A stretch of DNA of 64,000 bases. Origin: Maricaulis sp034659015. GTDB lineage: Bacteria > Pseudomonadota > Alphaproteobacteria > Caulobacterales > Maricaulaceae. Both the position numbers and the translations under genes were made by a program. Position 1 is the stretch's first letter. Each line of letters opens with the position of its first letter. The notes under the pieces are model-generated. The model made no database searches, was not told the origin of the DNA, and was given only the letters and a program-made list of their open reading frames with translations. Shown piece by piece: positions 16,801 through 25,396 of the stretch. The stretch lies in assembly GCA_034659015.1 (NCBI GenBank), contig JAYEGL010000016.1, positions 1 to 64,000 of the forward strand. The letters are read 5' to 3'.

Positions 16801-17329
16801 ATCCGACCTGACCCTGGTGCGCGTACCGATCCTCGCCCGGATCCTCGCCGCCGGGTCCTTCCAGGGACTGGCGGCCCTGCTCAACGGCGAAGGCATATTG
16901 TTCGACCGCATCGATGCCGACCTGCTTTACGAGGACGGGCTGATGACGATCGGCGATGCCCGTGCGGCGGGCAGTGCGCTGGGCGTGACGGCAGCCGGCA
17001 CGATCGATTTTGCAGCCGAGCGGACGGCGATCGACGGCAATCTGGCCCCGTCCTACGCCCTCAACTCCCTGTTCGGCGGCGTGCCGGTGATCGGCGACCT
17101 GCTGGTCTCGCGGCCGGGCGAGGGGATTATCGGCATCACCTATTCCGTCGAGGGGCCGTTCGACAGCCTCACCGTCTTCGCCAATCCGCTCTCCGCCCTG
17201 GCGCCCGGCCTCCTGCGCCGCATCTTCGAGGGTACGGCCGCGGAACGGGCTGCCCGCGAGCGGGCCGAGGAGGGAGCGGCGGAGGAAGCTGACGGCGGTG
17301 GTGATACGCCGGACGAGGAAAGCCCCTGA
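13898..17329 (+). CDS. Large AsmA/YhdP-like protein (DUF3971 + AsmA-like C-terminal region)
   Basis: 1143 residues. One N-terminal membrane helix (YLLEAVAVLLALAIFGIGAI) is followed by a very long, beta-rich periplasmic region with DUF3971-like and AsmA-like C-terminal features (LPLALDVDIARLILSERSVLDDFNL and neighbouring repeats; SFQGLAALLNGEGILFDRID near the end). AsmA-clan proteins such as YhdP and TamB form long hydrophobic grooves thought to carry phospholipids between the inner and outer membranes. The C-terminal 40 residues are charged and probably disordered. The gene starts 103 bp from the divergent peroxiredoxin gene and ends three bases before a palindromic repeat that separates it from tyrS. 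Assignment is by architecture and pattern; substrate unknown. Confidence 0.8.
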   Translation: MLRKSLRWSVIYLLEAVAVLLALAIFGIGAILWRLSSGPVELDFLREDAQRMLATAFEGDVVALGTLQAAFDPQTRALMLMAGDVTVADQSGDVIARAPRIEAGLAVDALLLGRLEPVALNIQGGSVSVVRRADGAVGAGLGSAERVAANARLPERGGDESASLFQLLSDPRNSTGRIGRLQHVNIQQAAVRIVDEQSGVTWLVDNAGVFFERDDNRIVAEIEGQLATPSGFAPVELRVQAGADLQSLLFEARFQQLSPAGVLPDTGPLAPLRAVDAPVYLDFVVDATRESGIRTASIVLDVGDGAILSEGEERRIAGAHLSARFDPIESTLSIHEGWIESDVFSARLAGDITEIGGYRGALPTRGRFDISVGEGFVALGDVFERDPSWQSLDAEGTLRLDEYAARFDRLEVAVDTIRAELEGEASLTPTEDGRFLPNLRLTGPIRGDVQPETVLAYWPVELADGARAWVDERILAGRFFNARFDLDLRAEDIAAGRMENERMTLGFDFEGASVRYISTMTPLVDGRGHAVLRGNAFEVAMESGRIGDLELTSGYVDIPRLNPKGAMARYGGTGRGNAADILALIDEPPLHLPSEYGLDPSLVGGRGELSFEIRRPMLTDVPPEDIPFFIDGRFSDVSLNVPGTPVELTGGEIEISASQEGLDASGNAHFGTTPVNIEWTETFGLPDDAASTRIALTADVTADTLDTFNVPVRRYFDGPIRVTGEAVSDGLDFRSVDLHADLEQALLEAPGGVWVKPVGTPGEADIRLSVDDEGRYTIDELTVRTEGLEIVGGAVVTGAARLETVYLDRLYVEGLADISARLEVPAETGQPLDVDLSGQYVDISDFIAQFTSLGEGGGMLPLALDVDIARLILSERSVLDDFNLIWRSEAAGVRAFSISGQTVDGPFQANFGATEQGGAREFSLQAPSVERVAALFGGESYALGGRMAMLGSAPPLGTEGPLSAQLEVSDLTLVRVPILARILAAGSFQGLAALLNGEGILFDRIDADLLYEDGLMTIGDARAAGSALGVTAAGTIDFAAERTAIDGNLAPSYALNSLFGGVPVIGDLLVSRPGEGIIGITYSVEGPFDSLTVFANPLSALAPGLLRRIFEGTAAERAARERAEEGAAEEADGGGDTPDEESP

Positions 17330-17331
17330 AA

Positions 17332-17472
17332 AAGGCTTCCCCTGCGAAGCGGGGGAAGTGGCGCGCGCAGCAAGCCGATGGGGGTAAGTGCGCGCTACGC
17401 GCTCTGCGGCGCTTCGCGCCGCCCCCTCAGTCCGCTTCGCGGACAGCTCCCCCGCAAGCGGGGCGAGCCCTT
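17332..17472. repeat. Palindromic intergenic repeat, family A, copy 1
   Basis: About 140 bp of nested GC-rich inverted repeats, for example TTCCCCTGCGAAGCGGGGGAA and GGCGCTTCGCGCC. It is the reverse complement of most of the repeat at 52497-52659: both carry the ends GGGCTCGCCCCGCTTG and CTTCGCAGGGGAAGCCTT. It fills nearly the whole gap between the convergent asmA-like and tyrS genes (stops at 17329 and 17474). It can form strong hairpins on both strands and could act as a bidirectional terminator. Confidence 0.85.
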
Positions 17473-17473
17473 C

Positions 17474-18718
17474 CTAGACCGGCTTGGCCAGGGCGTGGCG
17501 CTTCTTGCCGATGGACAGTTTGATGGCCCCGTCGATGACCAGGTCGGCGGATGCCGGGGCGAAGGGGTCCGTCAGCGCCGCGCCATTCACCTTGGCGGCG
17601 CCGGCCTTGATGTGCCGGCGCACCTCGCCATTGGAGCTTGCCAGGCCGGCGTCCACGAAAAGGCTGACGAGCGTGACGTCCTCGTCGGACGGATCGAAGG
17701 TGACGGTCGGCAGGGCATCGCCCGCACCGCCGGCGGCGAAGGTCTGTTTCGCCGTCGCCTCGGCCTCGCGGGCCGCCTCGGCACCGTGCAGCAGCGTCGT
17801 CGCCGCGTTGGCCAGGCGCACCTTGGCGTCGTTGATCTGCGCACCCTCCAGCGCTTCCAGGCGGGCAATCTCGTCCAACGGCAGATCGGTGAAAAGGCGC
17901 AGGAAGCGCCCGACATCGGCATCCTCGGTATTGCGCCAGAACTGCCAGTATTCGTACGGGCTGCGCATTTCGGCGTTGAGCCAGACCGCGCCGTCCATCG
18001 TCTTGCCCATCTTGGCCCCGGAAGCGGTCGTCACCAGCGGCGTGGTGAAGCCGAAGACTTCCTTCTGGTCGACCCGGCGGCACAGCTCCACGCCATTGAC
18101 GATATTGCCCCACTGATCGCCCCCGCCCAGCTGCAAGGTGCAGCCGTGGCGGCGGTTGAGCTCGAGGAAATCGACGGCCTGGAGCAGCATGTAGTTGAAC
18201 TCCAGGAAGGTCATCGGCTCTTCACGCGCCAGGCGCTGTTTCACCGACTCGAAGGTGAGCATGCGGTTGATGGTGAAATGCGTGCCGAAGCGGCGCAGGA
18301 ATTCCAGGTATCCGAATTCGGAGAACCAGTCGTTATTGTCCACGACGACCGCATCGGTCGGGCCGTCGCCGATCGAGACGAGTTTGGAGAAGGGTTTGAG
18401 AATGCTCTCCTTGTTCGCCTCGATCTGGGCGTCGTCCAGCATGGCGCGGACCTTGTCCTTGCCCGTGGGGTCGCCGATCTTGGTCGTCGCGCCGCCCATC
18501 AGTATGATCGGCTTGTGCCCGGCCTGTTGCATGCGGCGCAGCATCATGATCTGCACCAGGGAGCCGACATGCAGCGAGGATGCCGTGGCGTCGAATCCGA
18601 TATAGCCCGTCACCACGCCTTCGCTGGCGGCCTTGTCGAGGCCCTCCAGGTCGGTGGACTGGAAATGATAGCCGCGCTCGACCAGCGCACGCACGAGTTC
18701 GGACTTGTATTCGCTCAT
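17474..18718 (-). CDS. tyrS: Tyrosyl-tRNA synthetase
   Basis: Charges tRNA-Tyr with tyrosine. 414 residues from the ATG at 18718 (GGAGAGCGAAC ribosome site). The class I Rossmann core has the HIGH-type motif LHVGSLVQIM at about residue 50 and the KMSKS-type loop GAKMGKTMDG at about 240. Substrate-pocket motifs YIGFDATASS and LEFNYMLLQAVDF are present. The C-terminal 60 residues form an S4 RNA-binding domain (EVRRHIKAGAAKVNG). It is divergent from anmK with 62 bp between the starts, an arrangement seen in Caulobacter-like genomes. Confidence 0.96.
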   Translation of the reverse strand: MSEYKSELVRALVERGYHFQSTDLEGLDKAASEGVVTGYIGFDATASSLHVGSLVQIMMLRRMQQAGHKPIILMGGATTKIGDPTGKDKVRAMLDDAQIEANKESILKPFSKLVSIGDGPTDAVVVDNNDWFSEFGYLEFLRRFGTHFTINRMLTFESVKQRLAREEPMTFLEFNYMLLQAVDFLELNRRHGCTLQLGGGDQWGNIVNGVELCRRVDQKEVFGFTTPLVTTASGAKMGKTMDGAVWLNAEMRSPYEYWQFWRNTEDADVGRFLRLFTDLPLDEIARLEALEGAQINDAKVRLANAATTLLHGAEAAREAEATAKQTFAAGGAGDALPTVTFDPSDEDVTLVSLFVDAGLASSNGEVRRHIKAGAAKVNGAALTDPFAPASADLVIDGAIKLSIGKKRHALAKPV

Positions 18719-18780
18719 GTTCGCTCTCCTGATAGAGCGCTTCTAGGTCGAGCTTTGCGCCGAGAAAAGAGGGCCATCGC

Positions 18781-19896
18781 ATGAAACGCGTGATCGGATT
18801 GATGAGCGGAACCTCGCTCGACGGCATCGACGCCGCCCTGATCGAGACGGACGGGGTCAAGATCGCCCGCTTCGGGCCCGGCGAGACCGTGGCCTATACG
18901 CGTAGCGACCGGGCCATCCTGCAGGCCGCCGTGGATGCCGCGCTCGACTGGCAGTTCATGGGGCAGGCCCCGGATTTCCGCCGCGCCGACGCCGTGCTCA
19001 ACGAGCGCCACGCCGAGGCCGTGGAACGCATCGCCGAGGCGGCCGGGCTGAGCATGGACGATATCGACCTGGTCGGGTTTCACGGCCAGACCGTGCTGCA
19101 TCATCCGCCGTCCGGCGGCAGCAGCGGACAGACGCTGCAGATCGGCGACGGGTCGGAACTGGCCAGCCGCATCGGCATCGACGTGGTCTATGATTTCCGC
19201 ACGGCCGACGTGCTGGCGGGCGGGCAGGGCGCGCCGCTGGCGCCGCTCTATCATCAGGCGCTGGCCGAGCATTCCGGCCTGACGCGCCCGCTGGCCGTTC
19301 TCAATCTGGGCGGGGTGGCGAATGTCACTTGGCTGGGCGTTGACGGCGATCCGGTCGCTTTCGACACCGGGCCGGCGAACGGGCTGATCGATGCCTGGTG
19401 CGTGAAACGCACGGACGAGGCCTTCGACCGGGACGGTCGCCTTGCCGCGTCGGGCCGGGTTCACCAGGCCACGCTGGACGATCTGATGACGCATCCCTTC
19501 TTCGATCTGGATCCGCCGAAGTCCCTCGATCGCTGGGATTTCACCCTCGAGCCCGTGCGCAATCTTTCCGATGCCGACGGTGCGGCCACGCTGACCGCCT
19601 TCACCGCGCAGACGGTGGCCGACGGGATCGGCCGGCTGGGCCGGCCGGAACGGCTGCTGGTGACCGGAGGCGGGCGTCTCAACCCGGCCCTCATGCAGGC
19701 GATCGCCGAGCGCACCGGCGTGACGCCGGAACCGGTCGAGGCGGTCGGCTGGCGCGGCGATCTGCTGGAAGCGGAGGCCTTTGCCTGGCTCGCCGTGCGC
19801 GTGGAGCGCGGCCTGCCCACCAGCCTGCCCTCGACGACGGGCGCCCGGCACCCGGTCTCCGGCGGGCGTATCGCGCGGGCGCGGGACGATGATTGA
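18781..19896 (+). CDS. anmK: Anhydro-N-acetylmuramic acid kinase
   Basis: Phosphorylates and opens 1,6-anhydro-MurNAc released during cell-wall turnover, giving MurNAc-6-P for recycling in the cytoplasm. 371 residues, the usual length. Family signatures are the N-terminal nucleotide motif IGLMSGTSLDGIDAALIE, VGFHGQTVLHHP, DVVYDFRTADVLAGGQGAPL, LNLGGVANVTWL, FDTGPANGLIDAW and the C-terminal VTGGGRLNPALM. The start ATG lies behind an AGAGGG site. It fits with the several lytic wall enzymes in the window that would supply the substrate. It ends 20 bp before a family B repeat and is convergent with the hydrolase gene. Confidence 0.95.
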   Translation: MKRVIGLMSGTSLDGIDAALIETDGVKIARFGPGETVAYTRSDRAILQAAVDAALDWQFMGQAPDFRRADAVLNERHAEAVERIAEAAGLSMDDIDLVGFHGQTVLHHPPSGGSSGQTLQIGDGSELASRIGIDVVYDFRTADVLAGGQGAPLAPLYHQALAEHSGLTRPLAVLNLGGVANVTWLGVDGDPVAFDTGPANGLIDAWCVKRTDEAFDRDGRLAASGRVHQATLDDLMTHPFFDLDPPKSLDRWDFTLEPVRNLSDADGAATLTAFTAQTVADGIGRLGRPERLLVTGGGRLNPALMQAIAERTGVTPEPVEAVGWRGDLLEAEAFAWLAVRVERGLPTSLPSTTGARHPVSGGRIARARDDD

Positions 19897-19916
19897 GGCC
19901 GGCTGACTTGCGCCGC

Positions 19917-20042
19917 CATCTTTTCCCGGACGGAGGCCCGCGCAAGCGGGCTGCAGATCCGGGATCCACTGAGCCATCGCCGCGCTTGGCCTCTCCAATC
20001 GTCGATCCCGGACAGCGCTGACGCGCTTCCGGGAAAAATGGT
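19917..20042. repeat. Fold-back intergenic repeat, family B, copy 1
   Basis: A roughly 125-bp element with terminal inverted repeats TTTTCCCGG ... CCGGGAAAA. The inner segments GCGCAAGCGGGCTGCAGA, CCGGGATCCAC and GACGCGCTTCC are shared with 25397-25520. It occupies the gap between the convergent anmK and hydrolase genes. Confidence 0.85.
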
Positions 20043-20092
20043 GCTGGAGATTGGGCAAACCACCGCCCGGCCGCCCCGGGGCGGCCGTCACC

Positions 20093-20776
20093 TCAGCGCT
20101 TGCCGGTGATCTGGCGTTCCGCGCGTTCCTTCTCGACCGAGGGCAGGCGGCTGTCGAGATAGGTCTCGATATGCTTTTCCAGCACGTCGAGATGTTCGGA
20201 AAAGAGGTGGTTGGCATCGGGCACGATCTCGGTCGTGATCTCGATACCCTTCTGCACGCGTACCTTCGACATGACGCGTTCCACATCGTCGGCTGGCACG
20301 ATCTTGTCGGCGCCGCCATGGACGATAATGCCCGAGGCCGGGCAGGGGGCAAGGAAGGTGAAGTCGTACATGTTGGTCGGCGGGGCGACCGAGATGAAGC
20401 CGGCGATCTCCGGGCGGCGCATCAGCAATTGCATGCCGACCCAGGCGCCGAAGGAATGACCGGCGACCCAGCAGAAGCGGGCGCCCTGGTTATAGCCCTG
20501 CACCCAGTCCAGCACGGTGGCCGCGTCGGACAGTTCGCCCAGGCCCTGGTCATAGCTGCCCTGGGACCGGCCGACGCCGCGGAAATTGAATCGCAGCGTG
20601 GCGAAACCGCGCTTGCGGAACACGTCGTACATCATGTCGACGGTCGGATTTTCCATATTGCCGCCGCCCAGCGGGTGGGCATGCAGTATCAGGGCAATCG
20701 GAGCGGTCTCGTCTTCGCTCGGGCTGTAGCGCCCCTCAAGCCGGCCGGCCGGGCCGGGAATGATCACGTCAGGCAT
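20093..20776 (-). CDS. Alpha/beta hydrolase (YdeN/“CocE-like” short family, function unassigned)
   Basis: 227 residues with an alpha/beta-hydrolase fold and no signal peptide, so cytoplasmic. The oxyanion region LILHAHPLGGGNMEN is followed by RFNFRGVGRSQG, the nucleophile elbow AGHSFGAWVG (Ser at about residue 113), a candidate catalytic Asp in HGGADKIVPADD and His in DANHLFSEH. This subfamily is widespread in alphaproteobacteria, usually annotated only as hydrolase; the substrate is unknown. It is divergent from iscR, with 209 bp between the starts. The IscR box in that gap could also affect this gene, though the box overlaps the promoter facing iscR. Confidence 0.8.
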   Translation of the reverse strand: MPDVIIPGPAGRLEGRYSPSEDETAPIALILHAHPLGGGNMENPTVDMMYDVFRKRGFATLRFNFRGVGRSQGSYDQGLGELSDAATVLDWVQGYNQGARFCWVAGHSFGAWVGMQLLMRRPEIAGFISVAPPTNMYDFTFLAPCPASGIIVHGGADKIVPADDVERVMSKVRVQKGIEITTEIVPDANHLFSEHLDVLEKHIETYLDSRLPSVEKERAERQITGKR

Positions 20777-20837
20777 TCATACTCGCCTTTTTCGGTCGTT
20801 CCTGTTCGCGTCCTGCAAATATGCGGCATTTCGTCCA

Positions 20838-20866
20838 TTGCAATGGCTCGGACGGGCGCCCATATT
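20838..20866 (+). promoter_or_regulatory. Predicted promoter of the iscR-suf operon
   Basis: TTGCAA at 20838-20843 and CATATT at 20861-20866 are separated by exactly 17 bases. It points at iscR, whose start is 120 bases downstream, and its -10 box is overlapped by the IscR-box match. By-eye prediction. Confidence 0.5.
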
Positions 20867-20888
20867 CCTGACTGTTCTACTCGGATAT
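20864..20888 (+). promoter_or_regulatory. Putative IscR binding site (type 1 box)
   Basis: The 25-bp stretch starting ATTCCTGACTGTT and ending CTACTCGGATAT agrees with the E. coli type 1 IscR consensus (ATASYYGACTRWWWYAGTCRRSTAT) at 21 of 25 positions by my manual count. It overlaps the predicted -10 box and start point of the iscR operon, the right place for [2Fe-2S]-IscR to repress its own operon. Consensus from memory; no scoring was run. Confidence 0.6.
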
Positions 20889-20985
20889 TGGACGCACGCT
20901 CCCTTCGGGATCGTCCGCCCGCACCGGAAGGGCGGGTCTTAGCATGATCGGGACGCGGGATGCGAGCGTTTAAGGAGGTAAACGC

Positions 20986-21462
20986 ATGAAGCTGAGCACT
21001 AAGGGGCGCTATGCCGTCATGGCGATGGCCGATCTCGCAATGGCCAGCGATGACGGCCCCGTCACGCTGAGCGACATTGCCTCGCGGCAATCGATTTCCC
21101 TGTCCTATCTGGAGCAGTTGTTCGCCAAGCTGCGGCGTGCGGATGTCGTGTCCTCGATCCGCGGACCCGGCGGCGGCTATCGCCTCAGCCGAAAACCCTC
21201 CGAAATCCGCATCTCCGACATCATCGTGGCCGTGGACGAGCCGCTGCGCGCGACGCGCTGTTCCGACGCCAAGGGGTGTCTGGCCGACGGGCGGCGTTGC
21301 GTGACCCACGATCTGTGGGACGAGCTGGGCCGTCACATCTATCTCTTCCTCTCCTCGATCACGCTGGACGACGTGCTGGAGCGGCGCCTGCTGGGCGCGG
21401 CGAGCGGCGCGGTCGGGCGGGTCGAACGTGCCAAGCCGGTTGCGGAACCCGCGACGGTCTGA
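20986..21462 (+). CDS. iscR: Rrf2-family iron-sulfur regulator IscR
   Basis: 158 residues, preceded by a near-perfect ribosome site (AAGGAGGT). The N-terminal winged helix (MKLSTKGRYAVMAMADLA; SLSYLEQLFAKLRRADVV; RGPGGGYRLSR) is characteristic of Rrf2 proteins. The cluster-binding cysteines are Cys92, Cys98 and Cys105 with His108 nearby (CSDAKGCLADGRRCVTH), close to the C-x5-C-x5-C of E. coli IscR but with one extra residue in the second spacer. It senses the supply of iron-sulfur clusters and controls their assembly genes. It heads the operon, with four bases to the next gene, and an IscR-box match lies over its promoter, so autoregulation is likely. Confidence 0.93.
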   Translation: MKLSTKGRYAVMAMADLAMASDDGPVTLSDIASRQSISLSYLEQLFAKLRRADVVSSIRGPGGGYRLSRKPSEIRISDIIVAVDEPLRATRCSDAKGCLADGRRCVTHDLWDELGRHIYLFLSSITLDDVLERRLLGAASGAVGRVERAKPVAEPATV

Positions 21463-21465
21463 GTC

Positions 21466-22629
21466 ATGCGGACCTATCTGGACCATAACGCGACCACGCC
21501 GGTGCGCCCGGACGTGATCGAGACCGTGACGGACGTCATGACACGGGTGGGCAATGCCTCCTCGGTGCATGCGGACGGTCAGGCAGCGCTGCGCCGCGTC
21601 GAGACCGCGCGCCGCCAGGTCGGCCAGGCGCTGTGCGCACGGCCCGAGGACGTGATCTTCACCTCCGGCGGCACCGAGGCGCTGAACCTGGCCCTGTACA
21701 GTGCCATCCAGGCCGGCGGCGCGACCCGCATCCTGCATTCCGCCATCGAGCACGAGGCGATTGCCGACACGGCGAAGGCTTCGGGCCTGCCGGTCGGGGA
21801 TATCCCGGTCACCGCCGATGGCGTGGCCGACCTGGCCTGGCTGGAAGCGCGGCTGGAAGACTGGAACGCCGAACGCGACGGGCGTCCGCTTCTCGCGCTG
21901 ATGCTGGCCAATAACGAGATCGGCACGATCCAGCCGGTCGCCGCCGCGGCGGAGCTGATGCGCGCCCATGACGGGCTCGTCGTGGTCGACGCGATCCAGG
22001 CCGTGGGCAAGATCCCGGTCGATTTCGCCGGTCTGGGCGCCGACTACATGGCGATTTCCGCGCACAAGTTCGGCGGTCCCCAGGGCGCCGGTGCTCTTGT
22101 GGCCAGCTGCGATGCGCCGCTGATGCGGCAGCAGCGCGGCGGCGGCCAGGAAAAGGGCCGCCGCTCCGGCACGCTGAACGTGGCCGGCATTGCCGGCCTG
22201 GGCCTGGCCATCGAGCAGGCGGTCGCCGGGCTGGACGATTTTGCGCGTCTGGCAGACTGGCGCGACGCCATGGCGGCCGGGTTGAAACAGGCGGCCCCCG
22301 ATCTCCACGTGCTGGGCGAGGGCGCCGAACGCCTTCCCAACACGCTTGGCATCGCCGTGCCGGGCTGGAAGGGCGAAACCCAGGTCATGGCGCTGGACCT
22401 GGCCGGTTTTTCCGTCAGCGCGGGCTCGGCCTGCTCCTCGGGCAAGGCGCACGGCTCGAAGATCGGCAATGCGGTCGGACTGAACAAGGACACCTCCCAG
22501 GGCTTCCTGCGTGTCTCGCTGGGTTGGAATTCCACGGCGGATGAGGCAGACGCCTTCGTGAAAGCCTGGAGCGAGGCTCACGGGCGTGCCCGTCCCGAAC
22601 ATTCACAAGCACTCAAGGCGGTGAGCTGA
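21466..22629 (+). CDS. Cysteine desulfurase, NifS/IscS type
   Basis: A PLP enzyme that removes sulfur from cysteine for cluster assembly. 387 residues. The N-terminus YLDHNATTPVRP, PLP-pocket TSGGTEALNLAL and HEA, the Schiff-base lysine in ISAHKFGGPQGAG (about residue 199) and the sulfur-accepting cysteine in SAGSACSSGK (about 322) on the long mobile loop place it in group I (NifS/IscS). It is the first of two desulfurases in this operon; the other is SufS. It lies between iscR and sufB, with one base separating it from sufB. Placing a group I enzyme here is common in alphaproteobacteria; whether it feeds SufBCD or tRNA thiolation is unknown. Confidence 0.92.
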   Translation: MRTYLDHNATTPVRPDVIETVTDVMTRVGNASSVHADGQAALRRVETARRQVGQALCARPEDVIFTSGGTEALNLALYSAIQAGGATRILHSAIEHEAIADTAKASGLPVGDIPVTADGVADLAWLEARLEDWNAERDGRPLLALMLANNEIGTIQPVAAAAELMRAHDGLVVVDAIQAVGKIPVDFAGLGADYMAISAHKFGGPQGAGALVASCDAPLMRQQRGGGQEKGRRSGTLNVAGIAGLGLAIEQAVAGLDDFARLADWRDAMAAGLKQAAPDLHVLGEGAERLPNTLGIAVPGWKGETQVMALDLAGFSVSAGSACSSGKAHGSKIGNAVGLNKDTSQGFLRVSLGWNSTADEADAFVKAWSEAHGRARPEHSQALKAVS

Positions 22630-22630
22630 C

Positions 22631-24106
22631 ATGGCTGCGGTCAAGGAAACCATCGAAGACGTCAAGAAGCTCGAGGCCGGCAAGTACAAGTACGGCTTCA
22701 CGACGGATATCGAGCAGGAATTCGCGCCCAAGGGGCTGAACGAGGAAACCGTGCGTTTCATCTCGGCCAAGAAGGGCGAGCCGGAGTGGATGACGCAGTG
22801 GCGGCTGAAGGCGCTGGAGCGCTTCTTCGAAATGAAGGAGCCGGACTGGGCGAAAGTCTCCTATCCGCCGATCGACCTGCAGGACATCTACTACTACGCC
22901 GAACCCAAGACCGGCGCGAAATACGACAGTATCGACGACGTGCCCGAGGAAATCCTCGCGGATTTCGAAAAGCTGGGCATTCCGCTCAAGGAGCAGGAAG
23001 TCCTGCTGGGCGTGAAAGGGTCGGAAAACCGCGTGGCGGTCGATGCGGTCTTCGACTCTGTCTCCGTGGCGACGACCTTCAAGAAGGAGTTGGCAAAGGC
23101 CGGCGTCATCTTCTGTTCGATCTCCGAGGCGCTGCGCGATCACCCCGATCTGGTGCGCCAGTATCTCGGCTCGGTCGTGCCGGCTTCGGACAACTACTTC
23201 GCCACGCTGAACACGGCCGTCTTCTCCGACGGTTCCTTCGTCTACGTGCCCCCGGGCGTGCGCTGTCCGATGGAGCTGTCGACCTATTTCCGCATGAATG
23301 CGGAGGGCACGGGCCAGTTCGAGCGCACGCTGATCATCGCCGACAAGGGCGCCTACGTCTCCTATCTGGAGGGCTGCACGGCGCCGATGCGCGACGAGAA
23401 CCAGCTCCACGCGGCTGTCGTGGAACTGGTCGCGCTGGACGATGCGGAGATCAAGTATTCCACCGTGCAGAACTGGTGGCCGGGCGATGAAAACGGCAAG
23501 GGCGGCGTCTACAATTTCGTCACCAAGCGGGGCGATTGCCGCGGCAGGAATTCCAAGATCTCCTGGACCCAGGTCGAGACCGGGTCGGCGATCACCTGGA
23601 AATACCCGTCCTGCGTCCTGCGCGGCGAGAACTCGCGCGGCGAGTTCTACTCCATCGCCGTGACCAACGGGCACCAGCAGGCCGATACCGGCACCAAGAT
23701 GATCCATCTGGGCAAGGGTTCGACCAGCCGCATCATCTCCAAGGGCATTTCCGCGGGTAAATCCGACCAGACCTATCGCGGTCTGGTCTCGGTGCATGCC
23801 AAGGCGGAAGGCTCGCGCAATTTCACCCAGTGCGACAGCCTGCTGATCGGCGATCAATGCGGTGCGCACACCGTACCCTACATCGAGTGCAAGACGCCCA
23901 AATCCGTGCTCGAGCACGAGGCGACGACGACGAAACTGTCCGAAGACCAGCTCTTCTACGCCCGCCAGCGCGGCCTCGACGAGGAGGCGGCCACGGCGCT
24001 GCTGGTCAACGGTTTCGTGCGCGAAGTGCTCCAGGAACTGCCGATGGAATTCGCCGTGGAGGCCCAGAATCTCCTCAAGGTGAGCCTGGAAGGGAGTGTG
24101 GGGTGA
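22631..24106 (+). CDS. sufB: Fe-S cluster scaffold protein SufB
   Basis: 491 residues. SufB forms the SufBC2D complex, on which clusters are built with sulfur from SufS and electrons and ATP from partners. Recognisable segments are KYKYGFTTDIEQEFAPKGL, the core motif VPPGVRCPMELSTYFRMN, LEGCTAPMRDENQLHAAV, the beta-helix region (KRGDCRGRNSKISWTQVETG) and the conserved SLLIGDQCGAHTVPYIE with the scaffold cysteine, then FYARQRGLDEE near the end. The stop codon TGA overlaps the ATG of the following RidA-like gene by one base. Confidence 0.97.
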   Translation: MAAVKETIEDVKKLEAGKYKYGFTTDIEQEFAPKGLNEETVRFISAKKGEPEWMTQWRLKALERFFEMKEPDWAKVSYPPIDLQDIYYYAEPKTGAKYDSIDDVPEEILADFEKLGIPLKEQEVLLGVKGSENRVAVDAVFDSVSVATTFKKELAKAGVIFCSISEALRDHPDLVRQYLGSVVPASDNYFATLNTAVFSDGSFVYVPPGVRCPMELSTYFRMNAEGTGQFERTLIIADKGAYVSYLEGCTAPMRDENQLHAAVVELVALDDAEIKYSTVQNWWPGDENGKGGVYNFVTKRGDCRGRNSKISWTQVETGSAITWKYPSCVLRGENSRGEFYSIAVTNGHQQADTGTKMIHLGKGSTSRIISKGISAGKSDQTYRGLVSVHAKAEGSRNFTQCDSLLIGDQCGAHTVPYIECKTPKSVLEHEATTTKLSEDQLFYARQRGLDEEAATALLVNGFVREVLQELPMEFAVEAQNLLKVSLEGSVG

Positions 24107-24591
24107 TGCGCGGTCTGCTTTTTGTCATCCCGGCAACCATCCTCTCCGGCTGCGTCGTGGTGGCTGATCGCGCCGATGTCTCCATCGACCGGCATGACCG
24201 GGCGGTCGAGACCTATCGCGTCGACGGCCTGCCGGACTGGGCACCGTTCTCCTCGGTGGTCCGCGCGGGCGACCTTCTCTTCGTCTCCGGCCATCTCGGC
24301 CGCCGGCCGGGCACGACCGATCTCGTGCCGGGCGGCGCCGGGCCGCAGACGACACAGACCATGACCAATATCGAGACATCTCTGGCACTCGCCGGGGCGG
24401 ATCTGGACGATCTGGTCAGCTGCACCATCTATCTCGCCGACATGGCGGATTATGACGCGATGAACCGGGCCTGGGCCGCCGCGCTGGGCGATCACCGCCC
24501 GGCCCGGGCAACGGCCGGCGTGGACGCGCTCGCCCTGGGCGCCGCCGTTGAAATCGAATGCGTGGCCCATGCGCCGCGGGACAAGCCGTAA
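24106..24591 (+). CDS. RidA/YjgF-family protein with lipoprotein signal, inside the suf operon
   Basis: 161 residues. The start ATG at 24106 shares its first base with the sufB stop (TGATG), so translation is coupled; RidA-like sequence begins 35 residues in. The N-terminus MRGLLFVIPATILSGCVVV has a lipobox (LSGC, Cys16), predicting a lipoprotein on the periplasmic side. The YjgF/RidA fold follows: LLFVSGHLGRRPG, TMTNIETSLALAGADLDDLV, YLADMADYDAMNRAW and PARATAGVDALALGAAVEIECVA. Cytoplasmic RidA hydrolyses reactive enamines and imines using an Arg in ...VARLP; at the aligned position this protein appears to have Ala, so deaminase activity is doubtful. Its place between sufB and sufC is unusual. 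Role unknown. Confidence 0.8.
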   Translation: MRGLLFVIPATILSGCVVVADRADVSIDRHDRAVETYRVDGLPDWAPFSSVVRAGDLLFVSGHLGRRPGTTDLVPGGAGPQTTQTMTNIETSLALAGADLDDLVSCTIYLADMADYDAMNRAWAAALGDHRPARATAGVDALALGAAVEIECVAHAPRDKP

Positions 24592-24603
24592 GAGGCAAGG
24601 ACA

Positions 24604-25368
<765 letters not shown>

Positions 25369-25396
25369 TGGAACGCGTTTTCCGTCATCAGAACAG

